Of a stretch of DNA of 10,254 bases, positions 1-7,240 are shown in pieces (the stretch's first letter is position 1; the number at the start of each line of letters is the position of its first letter). The translations under genes and the position numbers were made by a program. This DNA comes from Spirogloea muscicola. Its lineage: Eukaryota; Streptophyta; Zygnematophyceae; Spirogloeales; Spirogloeaceae. The DNA lies in NCBI GenBank assembly GCA_009602725.1, contig WELB01000043.1, positions 657,477-667,730 of the forward strand, written 5' to 3'. The notes beneath the pieces were generated by a model that saw only the letters and a list, made by a program, of their open reading frames with translations, was not told the origin of the DNA and did not search any database.

Positions 1-500
<500 letters not shown>

Positions 501-509
501 GCGGCGCTC

Positions 510-650
510 CTTGTCCCTGCTGTCTGGGCTGGCTTGCCACCTCGTACCCTCCTCCGGGCAATCACAGCCATCGTCCACAACTGGAAGAGTCTTTCTGGCC
601 CCTTCGAAACTGTGTTCATTCTTCCTTCTGGGCTGGCCTCTCACAGCCAC
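510..650 (+). repeat. A-type repeat copies, forward
   Basis: 581-650 is a well-preserved copy of the A repeat: a 'ctggaagagtctttctggcc' opening, a 'ccttcgaaac' middle, then 'gggctggcctctcacagcc'. A more degenerate copy precedes it at about 510-580, recognisable from 'ctgtctgggctgg' and 'aatcacagcc'. The same core recurs near 1000, 1670, 1870, 1935 and 2275 on the plus strand and near 1130 and 1475 on the minus strand. The product of the open frame here is repeat-derived and I do not treat it as a gene. Confidence 0.7.
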
Positions 651-699
651 CTGCTCCTGAAAGCGTCTTGCTTCTTTCGACAGCAAGGAAATTGCTCGC

Positions 700-791
700 C
701 CTTATAGAAGAAAGACTGGCAAAGCCAGCCCAAAAAGAATGGACAATATCCAAAAGCCAAAGAAGGTGCCGAAAAGCAAAACTACACAACT
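700..791 (-). repeat. A-type repeat, inverted, paired with the 581-650 copy
   Basis: Read on the minus strand this segment runs from 'ctcgtgtctagttgtgtag' through 'ttgtccattctttttgggct' to 'agtctttcttctataagggc', matching the repeat core. Together with 581-650 it makes an inverted pair with a spacer of about 50 bp, so the two could fold into an imperfect stem. The part nearest 791 also matches the junction between B and A in the longer units. Confidence 0.6.
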
Positions 792-883
792 AGACACGAG
801 ACGATGACGACACGAGACGACGACAGCCGCCGCCTTGCTCCTTTTCGGCTGCAGCCTCTGGCTCTGGCCAGGAGACCAGTTTT

Positions 884-1037
884 TCTGACCTGCGGCTGCT
901 CACCAGGGGTTACTGAGTGCCTAGTGCCTAGCCACTTGAGTTGCCGTATGCTTCAGCTCTTTTTCTGGCCCATTCGAAACCTGTCCATGGTTTTTTTCGG
1001 GCTGGCCACTCACAACAATCGCCCTCTACTGGAATAG
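884..1037 (+). repeat. Composite B-A repeat unit 1
   Basis: The B part at 884-916 translates as S-D-L-R-L-L-T-R-G-Y-stop, the same peptide-plus-stop that ends the reverse transcriptase element on the left (stop at 2444-2446, minus strand). The A part follows at about 951-1037 with 'ctggcccattcgaaacctg' and 'cgggctggcc'. The unit is about 150 bp. An inverted unit lies directly downstream. Confidence 0.65.
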
Positions 1038-1061
1038 TGAAAGACGCTTCCAGCATTGGGA

Positions 1062-1093
1062 GAGCCACTTCTTCCAGCAGAAGAAGTGAGCTC
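1062..1093. repeat. Short perfect hairpin between two inverted repeat units
   Basis: cacttcttc (1066-1074) and gaagaagtg (1080-1088) are exact reverse complements around a five-base loop, cagca. The outer gagc (1062-1065) and gctc (1090-1093) extend the stem past one bulged A. It sits midway between forward unit 1 and inverted unit 2, where an inverted junction would be expected. Confidence 0.75.
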
Positions 1094-1114
1094 TTTCAAA
1101 GAAGGTAGAAAAGG

Positions 1115-1290
1115 GGGCAAGGGCTGTGAACAGCCAGCCCGAAAAAGAACCAGCCCAAAAACAATGGACGAATTTAAAGAGCCAAAAAGCGCTTAAATTA
1201 CACAACTGTGCACGAGACTACCGCAGATGGGAGCTTAGTAACCACGAGTCAGCAGCAGCAAGTCGGAGTATTTCGCAGCTGGGAAAGAGG
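1115..1290 (-). repeat. Composite B-A repeat unit 2, inverted
   Basis: On the minus strand the unit opens near 1290 with 'tttcccagctgc', reads Y-S-D-L-L-L-L-T-R-G-Y and stops with TAA at 1235-1237. It continues through a tail resembling that of unit 4 (a 'gagctcccat' then 'cggtagtctcg' section). The A core follows at about 1190-1115, ending in 'gggctggctgttcacagccc'. Part of the A core is duplicated ('ccagcccraaaaa' occurs twice). Confidence 0.65.
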
Positions 1291-1449
1291 CACCCTGACG
1301 AGACCCCAGAAACAGCAGCCATAGCGCGGCCCGCCCGCAAGTGGAGTGCATGAGCCATGAAGCGTTGGAAGGAGACCAACAGCCGCATTCGGAAAACCAG
1401 GGCAAGCGACCCGGCAGCGTTAAAGGCGGGCAGCTCTCCTTGCTGACCC

Positions 1450-1595
1450 TCCAGGGCGATGGCACTGTGTGAGAGGCCAGCCAGAAAAAAGAAAAACAGA
1501 ATTCGATGGGGCCAGAGAAACCGCTAAAGCACACAGTAAATGAAGCGGTCACGAGGCATTCGGTAACCCCTGTTGAGCAGCCGCAGGTCAGAGGA
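1450..1595 (-). repeat. Composite B-A repeat unit 3, inverted, stop codon mutated
   Basis: On the minus strand this unit reads S-D-L-R-L-L-N-R-G-Y, but the stop position is CGA (1560-1562 complement) instead of TGA. The A core follows with 'ctggccccatcgaattctg' and 'ctggctggcctctcaca'. It is back to back with the forward A copy at 1613. Confidence 0.6.
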
Positions 1596-1612
1596 AGTAG
1601 TCTCCGGGTCTA

Positions 1613-1703
1613 CTGGAAGAGTCTTTCCCTTTCCGGCCCCCTTCAGACCGTGTCCACCACTTTCGGGCCGGCCTCTCATAGCCACTCGACCCCTTTCTCA
1701 TGG
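1613..1703 (+). repeat. A-type repeat, forward
   Basis: This copy runs 'ctggaagagtctttcc', then 'cttcagaccgtgtccac', 'tttcgggccggcctctca' and 'ccactcgacccctttctca'. The last section resembles the sequence around the insertion point of the small reverse-transcriptase copy (2331-2346 and 3114-3129), which helps identify that target as an A repeat. Confidence 0.65.
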
Positions 1704-1734
1704 AAAAGCTTGTTTCCTCCTGGAGGAGCTCTTT

Positions 1735-1900
1735 CCAGCTGCAAATTACTCCGACTTGCGGCTGCTGACTCGGGGCTACTGAGCTCCCATTTGCCGTAGT
1801 CTCTTGCATAGCTGTGTGGGTTTGGCGCCTTCGGGTTCTTGGACCTTGTCCACTCATTTTGGGCTGCCCTTTCACAGCCGCTCTTTTCTATTGGAGGCGC
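1735..1900 (+). repeat. Composite B-A repeat unit 4 (best-preserved unit)
   Basis: It opens with 'ccagctgcaaattact', reads Y-S-D-L-R-L-L-T-R-G-Y and stops with TGA at 1780-1782. The tail includes 'gagctcccatttgccgtagt' and 'cttgcatagctgtgtg' (1803-1818, repeated exactly at 2217-2232). The A core follows with 'ggaccttgtccactcatttt' and 'gggctgccctttcacagcc'. Its B part aligns with the 3' end of the large element, sharing a gacccgtggtta-type and ctgccgtag-type series in the same order. Confidence 0.7.
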
Positions 1901-1975
1901 TGTTGTTCTTTTTCGTCCTGTTCCAGTATGGCCTGGCCTCTCACATCCACTGCCTTACATTGGAAGAGCTGTCTC
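1901..1975 (+). repeat. A-type repeat, forward, tandem to unit 4
   Basis: A further A copy with 'tatggcctggcctctcacat' and 'attggaagagct'. It follows unit 4 head to tail without an intervening B part. From about 1976 to 2150 I see only weak traces and no recognisable gene. Confidence 0.6.
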
Positions 1976-2154
1976 CACCTTTTATTGCCCTTCTGGACCG
2001 GCTTTATACAAAACCGCTGTCTCGCTCGTTCATGTGTATTGTATGTGTCTTCCCATTCCCCTACACTCGTACATGGCCCACGCCTTGCCTCGGCGAGCTA
2101 GCCGTGATCTGGGTGCCGCCTCTGGCTGTCGGCAAGGCGACTGCCCATCAGCTG

Positions 2155-2346
2155 CTAGTCTTTCTGCCTTGCGGCTGCCAAATTACGGGTCACTCATCGA
2201 CCGTCCCTCGTGATACTTGCATAGCTGTGTGAATCAGAGATTTCAGGCCCGTTTGGACCTTGTCTAGTCGTTTCGGGCTGGCCTTTCACAGTCCTCGCCC
2301 CCTCTGGAAGAGCTTACTTCTTTCACATCCCTCGCCCCTTTGAAGA
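2155..2346 (+). repeat. Composite B-A repeat unit 5, interrupted by a retroelement insertion
   Basis: The B part is degenerate ('ccttgcggctgcc', then 'cttgcatagctgtgtg' at 2217-2232). The A part is good: 'ttggaccttgtctagtcg', 'tttcgggctggcctttcaca', 'ccctctggaagagc'. Near 2331-2346 the unit is cut by the minus-strand element fragment, and A-like sequence seems to resume after 3129. Confidence 0.6.
2331..2346 (+). repeat. Target-site duplication, copy flanking the 3' end of the small insertion
   Basis: ctcgcccctttgaaga here and ctcgtcctttgaaga at 3114-3128 differ by one base and one indel and sit exactly at the two ends of the minus-strand element fragment. That is the expected mark of target-primed integration. 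Confidence 0.65.
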
Positions 2347-3113
2347 AGAATTTCCGTGTTTTTGAAACAATCGAAGGCCAGCTGGCCAAGTACAATGGCA
2401 AGCACATCCGAAGACCTACATAAGCTACGGCAGATTGACCCGCTCAGTAACCACGGGTCAAAATATAAAGGTCGCTAATCAAAGCCTGAATACTAGATGG
2501 CAGATACGAAGCCCTCCTGCCACCAGCTAGAGCTCGCCCAGCTTTCTGGTGTAAAGCATTAGCCTGAGCACGCTGCAAACAGGCCGAAACTCGTCATCGC
2601 AAGAACGACAGATGTGCAGCTGGCAAGCCCATCTCAGCCGGGAACACATCTGCATGTCCTGTGTAGCCATATTGGCAATATTCTGAAGGAGAGTGTGGAA
2701 ACGAGGACCTAAACAGCCAAAGATGTCGACTGCCGCTGGCAGGAACTGATCGCTTCGCGGGTTATCGGACTAGTGCTGCAGCTTTGTTTGTTCTGCGCTG
2801 CCCACTGCGTGGCCAGCGATGTGCGTCGATGCTGGACCTTCATAGGCCTCCGTAACGACAACATCGACCAAGGCCCGTGGTCCTCCACCAGGTTGCACGC
2901 CCACAATGTCAAGTGTGCGGCGATGATGACGTCCCTGGGCATTTGTGGTGATAGGCATGATGTTCTTCACTTCCACGACCGCACGTTTCCGGCGTTGGGC
3001 ATCAAACCCGCCAGGGCATCGCGGAGGAGGTTGTGGATGCCCGCCATTTCTGGTCCAGTGGGTCATCGCAGCATGTGAGTGGCGAGCTCAGCACCCTCTG
3101 CACGGAAGCCACA
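2347..3113 (-). pseudogene. 5'-truncated 3' end of LINE-like reverse transcriptase element (zinc-knuckle/nuclease C-terminus and 3' UTR)
   Basis: On the minus strand this matches the plus-strand copy from about 8105 to 8689, at roughly 90% identity by eye over its first 115 bases. It begins within the zinc-knuckle region (T-H-M-L), then reads G-I-H-N-L-L-R-D-A, equivalent to the R-H-N motif of this family. After a frame change it continues with R-R-T-L-D-I (Asp codon 2908-2910) and V-D-V-V-V-T (Asp codon 2863-2865). That pattern fits the PD-(D/E)XK-type nuclease of R2-like non-LTR elements, and this stretch is missing from the large copy. A TAG interrupts the frame after K-L-Q-H. The apparent natural end is L-T-R-G-Y with TGA at 2444-2446, followed by about 100 bp of 3' UTR and no poly-A. 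The 5' truncation and flanking duplication indicate an incomplete reverse-transcription insertion. The nuclease assignment rests on motif spacing only. Confidence 0.8.
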
Positions 3114-3128
3114 CTCGTCCTTTGAAGA
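3114..3128 (+). repeat. Target-site duplication, copy flanking the 5' end of the small insertion
   Basis: ctcgtcctttgaaga repeats 2331-2346 with one substitution and one indel. It abuts the truncated 5' end of the minus-strand element fragment. Confidence 0.65.
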
Positions 3129-3260
3129 GTTGCTCTTCTCTCTTCGTGCCGCTTTTGAAGGACATTCATTTGTCGTTGGCCTGCTCCCTGACCCCGCTGT
3201 GCCCTCACCTACCTGTACCGTTGGGTTGGCCGCTCACAGCCACTAAGGGGATGGAGCCCG
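3129..3260 (+). repeat. Remnant of the interrupted A-type repeat
   Basis: After the insertion, 'gttgctcttctctcttcg' and 'ttttgaaggacattcattt' resemble the A unit loosely. A clearer A core, 'gggttggccgctcacagcc', lies at about 3222-3242. The match is degenerate. Confidence 0.4.
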
Positions 3261-3895
3261 CTGCTTCCTGGAGCGCTGCAGAGGGCGCCCTTCCCTTCAC
3301 TTCTGGAGGAGCAGAGACTGCATGTACAAGCGGATGGCAAGTGAGTATGGATGAAGTACTTAAATGATAAGCATGCTAGGGGCAATACCGGAAGCTATCA
3401 ATCACCGCAAGCCATGTCTGCAAGCATGGCCAGCAGCTCCACTAAACTACCGATTGGATTGTGTCAGTTTCAAATATGTCAATATCTTTATTGAGATGCA
3501 GCAGCTCATACAACTTGCAGTGAAACTTGTAATATGTCAATCTGGTTGGGCAATTGTGCTCTGGGACAGGCGGCTGGACAGTTGCTTGGAGTGGCTAGCC
3601 ACCTCATCAGTTGAGGCCATCGAGGACTTGGCCCGCTTCCTCGAAAGTGAGAAAGGCGCAAATGGCAGCAATGGTGTGACACAAGTGGTTCGAGCTTAGA
3701 GTGACGGCAATGGAAGGCGACCCTTGTTGAGCATAGGCAGAGCCAGCACTATCGTGTCTGTCCTCTGCTCTCCACGCTCGCATGCACCACGCCAACTCGG
3801 ACAGGTCGGAGGAAGACTGAGGAGGGGGTACAAGGGTGTCAAAAAGGCCTCGTGCTTCATCCCGCAGCGCAGCTCTGGTGTGAAGTGCCTTTGGT
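3261..3895. other. Stretch with no convincing gene
   Basis: The longest plus-strand open frame (3364-3699, 111 codons) has an ordinary composition and a plausible helical tail (E-A-I-E-D-L-A-R-F-L-E-S-E-K), but no domain I recognise. A similar-length frame is open on the other strand. I see no repeat copies, RNA gene or terminator. It could contain an exon or be neutral intergenic DNA. Confidence 0.4.
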
Positions 3896-3916
3896 GTGCC
3901 GCCGCTCCCAGCGAAG

Positions 3917-4207
3917 ATGGATGCAGACGCGATAGGGCATGCCCTTGCAAGGAGGAGCTACGAAGCAGATCAGCTGCAGTCTGTTATGTGGCTGCTTACA
4001 CGGCTTGTTGGTAGGAACAACTCTATTCGGCTGCATGTCCTCCAGACCTCTGTGCAAACGAAGGATGTTGGTCGTATAACACCACCTACTTGCAGTGAAT
4101 TCTGGAAGCAGCCAGGCACGTGGCACTTGCTGAAATGTGCACCATCTTCCTTCCTCAAGACCATGTCTGTGGGCACATTCATCAGTAAGGTGACCTGCAA
4201 AAAGTGA
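3917..4207 (+). CDS. Possible small gene or exon, 96 residues, unknown function
   Basis: I do not recognise this protein. The ATG at 3917 has A at -3 and G at +4, a good eukaryotic start context, and the frame stays open for 96 codons to TGA at 4205-4207. The N-terminal half (M-D-A-D-A-I-G-H-A-L, E-A-D-Q-L-Q-S-V-M-W-L-L-T-R-L) looks like a real amphipathic helical protein. The C-terminal part is Cys/Lys/Ser-rich and unremarkable. A GTAAGG at about 4190 could be a 5' splice site, which would make this an exon rather than a whole gene. It lies between the small insertion and the large element with no other gene nearby. No signal peptide or membrane segment is evident. A chance frame remains quite possible. 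Confidence 0.3.
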   Translation: MDADAIGHALARRSYEADQLQSVMWLLTRLVGRNNSIRLHVLQTSVQTKDVGRITPPTCSEFWKQPGTWHLLKCAPSSFLKTMSVGTFISKVTCKK

Positions 4208-4225
4208 CAGTGCTAAGTTAGACAA

Positions 4226-4233
4226 TTAGATCC
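4226..4233 (+). repeat. Candidate left target-site duplication of the large element
   Basis: ttagatcc here is identical to 8690-8697, which lies exactly where the large element's 3' end is predicted by comparison with the small copy. Eight bases is short, so chance is not excluded. If real, the element is 4234-8689 (4456 bp). Confidence 0.3.
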
Positions 4234-4255
4234 TACCCTAAGCTTAATTTAGTTC

Positions 4256-4621
4256 CTAGCATCTCCAGATTTTGCATTGCAGCCATCCTGCACGCCATCT
4301 TGCCCTCCTGCTCAGTAGTACAAGGACAATGTCGAATCCTCTGACTAAGTGCTCACCACGCACATGGTCCCGCACATGGTCATGCGGGTTGCATGCTTTT
4401 GTAGGCATCTTAATGCTGCCCTCCCAAAGCAGCATGTTGAGCAAGGGTTTGATTACCTCCGCATGACCTAACTCCTTTTTACAGCAGAGATGTGGATGGC
4501 GGCCTCGATTGTGACTGGGGATTCTGAGGATTTTCACACGAATCTGCTTGGTGCATAGGCTCGGAGGAGGGTCTGGGTCATTGCAAGCACGATGAATGTG
4601 CATAGGTACATCCAGCCACAT
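4256..4621 (-). other. Antisense open frame of 121 codons, unrecognised
   Basis: The minus strand is open for 121 codons. The product includes C-C-K-K-E-L-G-H and a tandem H-D-H-V-R-D-H-V-R-G-E made by the direct repeat of 'acatggtc' (about 4363-4382). The composition is protein-like, with no low complexity, but I know no matching family. A plus-strand frame is also open from 4272 to 4466. It would lie inside the leader of the large element if that starts at 4234, or be host DNA if the element starts later. I do not assert that it is expressed. Confidence 0.2.
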
Positions 4622-5054
4622 ATGTATGCCTGGCCTCGCGCATCAGATTGTCAGTGGAGAGAGATTGTTGATTGCTAAACCAGAGCAGGTCCTCAAGTGA
4701 GGAGCCGATCCAGCAATTTAAGGAGTCCCATCTTCTCAGCATACGATCACAACCTCATCCTCGTGTCTCACCTCCCTCATCTCTCTTTCACTACTATATC
4801 TCTGCAATGCGCCGTCATTGAGTCGAAGCATCTCAATCGAGGCCGAGTGGCGGCTGCCGTCGTCTTTCGAGATCTTTGTTGACTTTGTTGACTTTCCTGG
4901 GGGGGTTCTCGACTCCCTTAACCTTGGTAGTACTTCTTTATGGCCTGGCTGGCCTCCCACAGGCCTACACAGCATTCACACCCTAGCGGCTCCCCCCCCC
5001 GCTCGCCCCTCCCCCCAACCACCGCCCACCGCCCGCTGGGCCGACCCCACCGCC
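4622..5054 (+). other. Leader region of the large element
   Basis: No gene is supported here. There is a direct duplication of 'tttgttgac' at about 4876-4893, an A-repeat-like stretch ('tatggcctggctggcctccc') near 4939-4960, and C-rich runs at 4991-5050. The frame of the 5055 ATG stays open back to 4818, so a non-ATG or earlier start cannot be excluded. A splice junction is also possible. The C-rich run just before the ATG could belong to a promoter or 5' UTR. Confidence 0.4.
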
Positions 5055-5714
5055 ATGGCGGCGGCTGCCAAAGGTCGCGGCGCGGCGCGCAGCCCGTCGC
5101 GGCGCGCCCCTCGCCCTGACGGCACCCGTAGCTCGACTGCTGCAACGAGGGCTGCCACTGCCTCAGTGGTCGACCTTCCCACTCCTTCACCGGCCCCTTC
5201 AGCTTCTTCACGCCCCTCCCCGACGACGGCTGTGGAGCCCGAGCCTCTCCTTGCAGTCCCTGCTCCTGATGAGATAGCTCGGCTCGCGGATCCCGGCTCG
5301 GCCTCCTCGGATGCAGAGTCCGAGGCCCCCAACATGGACACCCGAGTCGGAATTGTCATCAGCCCGGCACAGTCAAGCGACTCCTCTACTGCGGACGGGC
5401 CCTTCCTTTCCTGCCGGCCGCGAAGTCTGCTGCATCTACTATCGACTCGAAGGCAACGCCCATCTCTTTCCCAAGCTCTAGCTGTGCATTCACCAGTGCC
5501 TGCACCAGTCCCCGCCCCGGAGCCGTCACCACCACCACCACCACCACCAACACCAAATCCACCACCACCACCACCACCACCAGCACCACCACCAGTGCCG
5601 CCGCCACCATTGCCTCCTCTACCTCCCCTGTCACCTCTACCCGTACCTCTACCTCCCTTGCTGCCTCGACCTGTTGTCGTGAGACGCCATCCAGCTGGTG
5701 ACCATCAAGAATGA
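5055..5714 (+). pseudogene. N-terminal Ala/Ser/Pro-rich region of the retroelement protein
   Basis: I chose the ATG at 5055 because its context (accgccATGg) is close to the eukaryotic optimum. The frame runs 219 codons to TGA at 5712-5714. Residues 1-30 are basic and Ala-rich (K-G-R-G-A-A-R, S-R-R-A-P-R), as in nucleic-acid-binding tails. The middle is Ser/Thr/Pro-rich with an acidic patch (D-A-E-S-E). Residues about 150-215 are a proline tract encoded by CCA/CCN repeats. No zinc finger or coiled coil is visible. The polymerase reading frame resumes downstream in another frame, so this was probably the N-terminal part of one long protein, now separated by a frameshift. A separate first ORF is the alternative. 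The function (RNA or DNA binding) is inferred only from composition. Confidence 0.45.
5527..5660 (+). repeat. CCA-rich trinucleotide repeat encoding polyproline
   Basis: Tracts of CCA, broken by CAA, AAT, GCA and GTG codons, give runs of seven to eight prolines, then a P-P-L/P-L-P series. The repeat is in the frame of the N-terminal region. Slippage here could explain the loss of frame before 5773. Confidence 0.85.
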
Positions 5715-5772
5715 CCTCGCCCTCGGCAGGGTCGGTCTCACGACCGGAGCCCAGTCCACAGGGGCCTCCTAA

Positions 5773-6747
5773 ATGCGCCAGACCAGAGAGTCCCCCAAGC
5801 CCAAAAGCCAGCAAAGTTTCAGCATGAGAGGGCTGCCAGTCCATGCCTATCACTGCCGCAATCGCCAGAATCGCCAGGAGCTGGCAGCGAAGTCACATGT
5901 GCCGGGCACCGTCCAGCCTCCACCACCCCCTTCTTCAGAGAGCTGGCATTGGGCTGCCACAGTGGACCTCACTCCCCTTCTCATCCCTGACGGCCTTGGA
6001 AACCTACGCCACATTCCCAGATGGGCACGTCGTGAGTGCACCGAGGTTCTTACACCTTACCTCGCACGCATCGAAGCGAACTCTATGGACGAGGCGGCCT
6101 GGGCGTTGTACATGCTTTTTCCCAAGCTTTTTTGTTCTTGGCCATCTACCCTCTTTCGGCGTCGGTGGCCGCAATTCCAGGACAGACTGGCTAAATTTAC
6201 AAGCGGAAAATGGGAGGAGTTGGCTCAGCAGCGTGCAGCAGCTGCTCGGGTCGCGCTCTCACGGCGGCGGGCGCGCAATGGATCAGTCAATCAGCCCTCT
6301 CAACAGTCCATAGTTGGCATTCTAGCGCGTGCAAGACGCTTTGGCAGGGCAGGAGTACTCTCCAGGGCCGCTCAGGCCCTTTGCCCTGACCCCCTGGCTA
6401 CTACCAACGACTCCACGGAGGCTATCTTGTGACAGCTCCACCCCCCTCCACAACACTCCCTCGAGCCCTGGGCTGGCGAGCTCCCCAGTCCTCTTGACCT
6501 ATTCGCAGAGGCGCTCCGTGTGGCCCTGACCAAAGCCCCCCGGCAAGTGTCTGGAGGCCCTTCTGGATGGCTCTTTGAGCACCTACAGGACCTTTTCCTT
6601 GATGGGGATGAGAGGAGCTTCTCCCTAGTTCTATCCACCAGGCACATCGCCAGGGCTGCCATTCCACCACGCATTGCCGACGCCTTAAATTGCAGCCACC
6701 TGCTGGCCCTTGCGAAGCCGACAGGCGGTGTGAGACCGTTACGATGA
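5773..6747 (+). pseudogene. Retroelement polyprotein block 1: linker and fingers of reverse transcriptase, one in-frame TGA
   Basis: A single frame runs across this segment and is interrupted only by TGA at 6430-6432. The region before the stop has W-A-L-Y-M-L-F-P-K-L, then F-R-R-R-W and K-F-T-S-G-K-W-E-E-L. This matches what I know of the linker preceding the polymerase in this family ('...M-L-P-K...' then a helical R-F-x-x-G-x-W segment). After the stop, G-G-P-S-G-W (6553-6570) and A-L-A-K-P-T-G-G-V-R-P-L (6706-6741) are the hallmark finger motifs, before a new TGA at 6745-6747. The upstream ATG at 5773 follows a TAA at 5770-5772, so it is probably not the original start. Replacing CGA by TGA through CpG deamination would explain the 6430 stop. 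Confidence 0.8.
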
Positions 6748-6800
6748 AGGAGGTTATCATGCGTTTGGTATTAAAGGCCGTGTGCAGCGAGCTGAACTCA
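6742..6800 (+). pseudogene. Retroelement block 2: short frame-shifted bridge
   Basis: Directly after G-G-V-R-P-L the family-like sequence continues one frame over as K-E-V-I-M-R-L-V-L-K-A-V-C (6747-6785), which is the expected segment after the G-G-V-R-P motif. The frame then runs into TGA, and coding-like sequence resumes in the third frame from about 6785. Two single-base losses about 40 bp apart would account for both shifts. Confidence 0.7.
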
Positions 6801-7240
6801 AGCTGACCAGCCACCTATCACCCCACCAATTTGGTGCTGGCATGTCCTGCGGGGCGGAGGCCCTCGTCCACGGCATCCGCGCTGCTCTCAATGTGGACCC
6901 TTCAATGATGGTCCTTGGGCTGGATATCAGTAGCGCCTTCAAAACAGTGGAGCGCAGCGTCATCATGGAGGAGCTGCGCGACCACTTCCCTTCCCTCATA
7001 CCCTTTTTCCTCATGGCCTATGGCCGTCCAGGGCGGCTCCTATGGCAAGCGGGAGAGTCGTGGAAGACGCTGTGGTCATCTTCTGGCACATGCCAGGGGG
7101 ATCCCCTTAGCCCAATCCTGGTTGCCTTGGCACATTGCCGGGCTATACGGCGCACCCAGAGCCAACACCCAGACCTCCTCTTCCCCTCCTTCGCGGATGA
7201 TACACGCATCATTGGACCCCACGGCATGGTCCCCACGCGG
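6782..7240 (+). pseudogene. Retroelement block 3: reverse transcriptase palm with intact catalytic motifs
   Basis: Motifs in order are S-P-H-Q-F-G-A-G and G-A-E-A-L-V-H (palm entry), then motif A G-L-D-I-S-S-A-F with the catalytic Asp codon at 6923-6925. Motif B is G-T-C-Q-G-D-P-L-S-P at 7085-7114, and motif C is F-A-D-D at 7190-7201. All three catalytic aspartates of reverse transcriptase are present, so this domain alone is undamaged in the residues that matter. The block opens at a GTG, which is not the true start. After R-I-I-G-P-H-G the frame loses resemblance to the family near 7230. Together with the preceding block this identifies RNA-directed DNA synthesis as the ancestral function. 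Confidence 0.9.

Noticed and set aside
1804-2232. 142-codon open frame with hydrophobic stretches
   Set aside because: It translates tandem A repeats and unit 4/5 sequence. The F-x-G-L-A/P-x-H-S-type peptides recur because the DNA repeats recur, in several frames and on both strands.
2655-2690. Sequence resembling the dinoflagellate spliced leader (gtagccatattggc)
   Set aside because: It lies in the coding part of the minus-strand element fragment, where the right copy has the equivalent but different sequence. A 13-of-14 match inside an alignable coding region is better explained by chance.
3680-3700. ggttcgagc, similar to a tRNA T-arm (B box); also ctgttcgagtca on the minus strand near 9207-9220
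   Set aside because: Neither has a matching A box at the right distance, nor stems that form a cloverleaf.
5386-5853. Minus-strand open frame rich in valine
   Set aside because: Antisense shadow of the CCA/proline repeat. The Val and Gly-rich product simply reads the repeat backwards.
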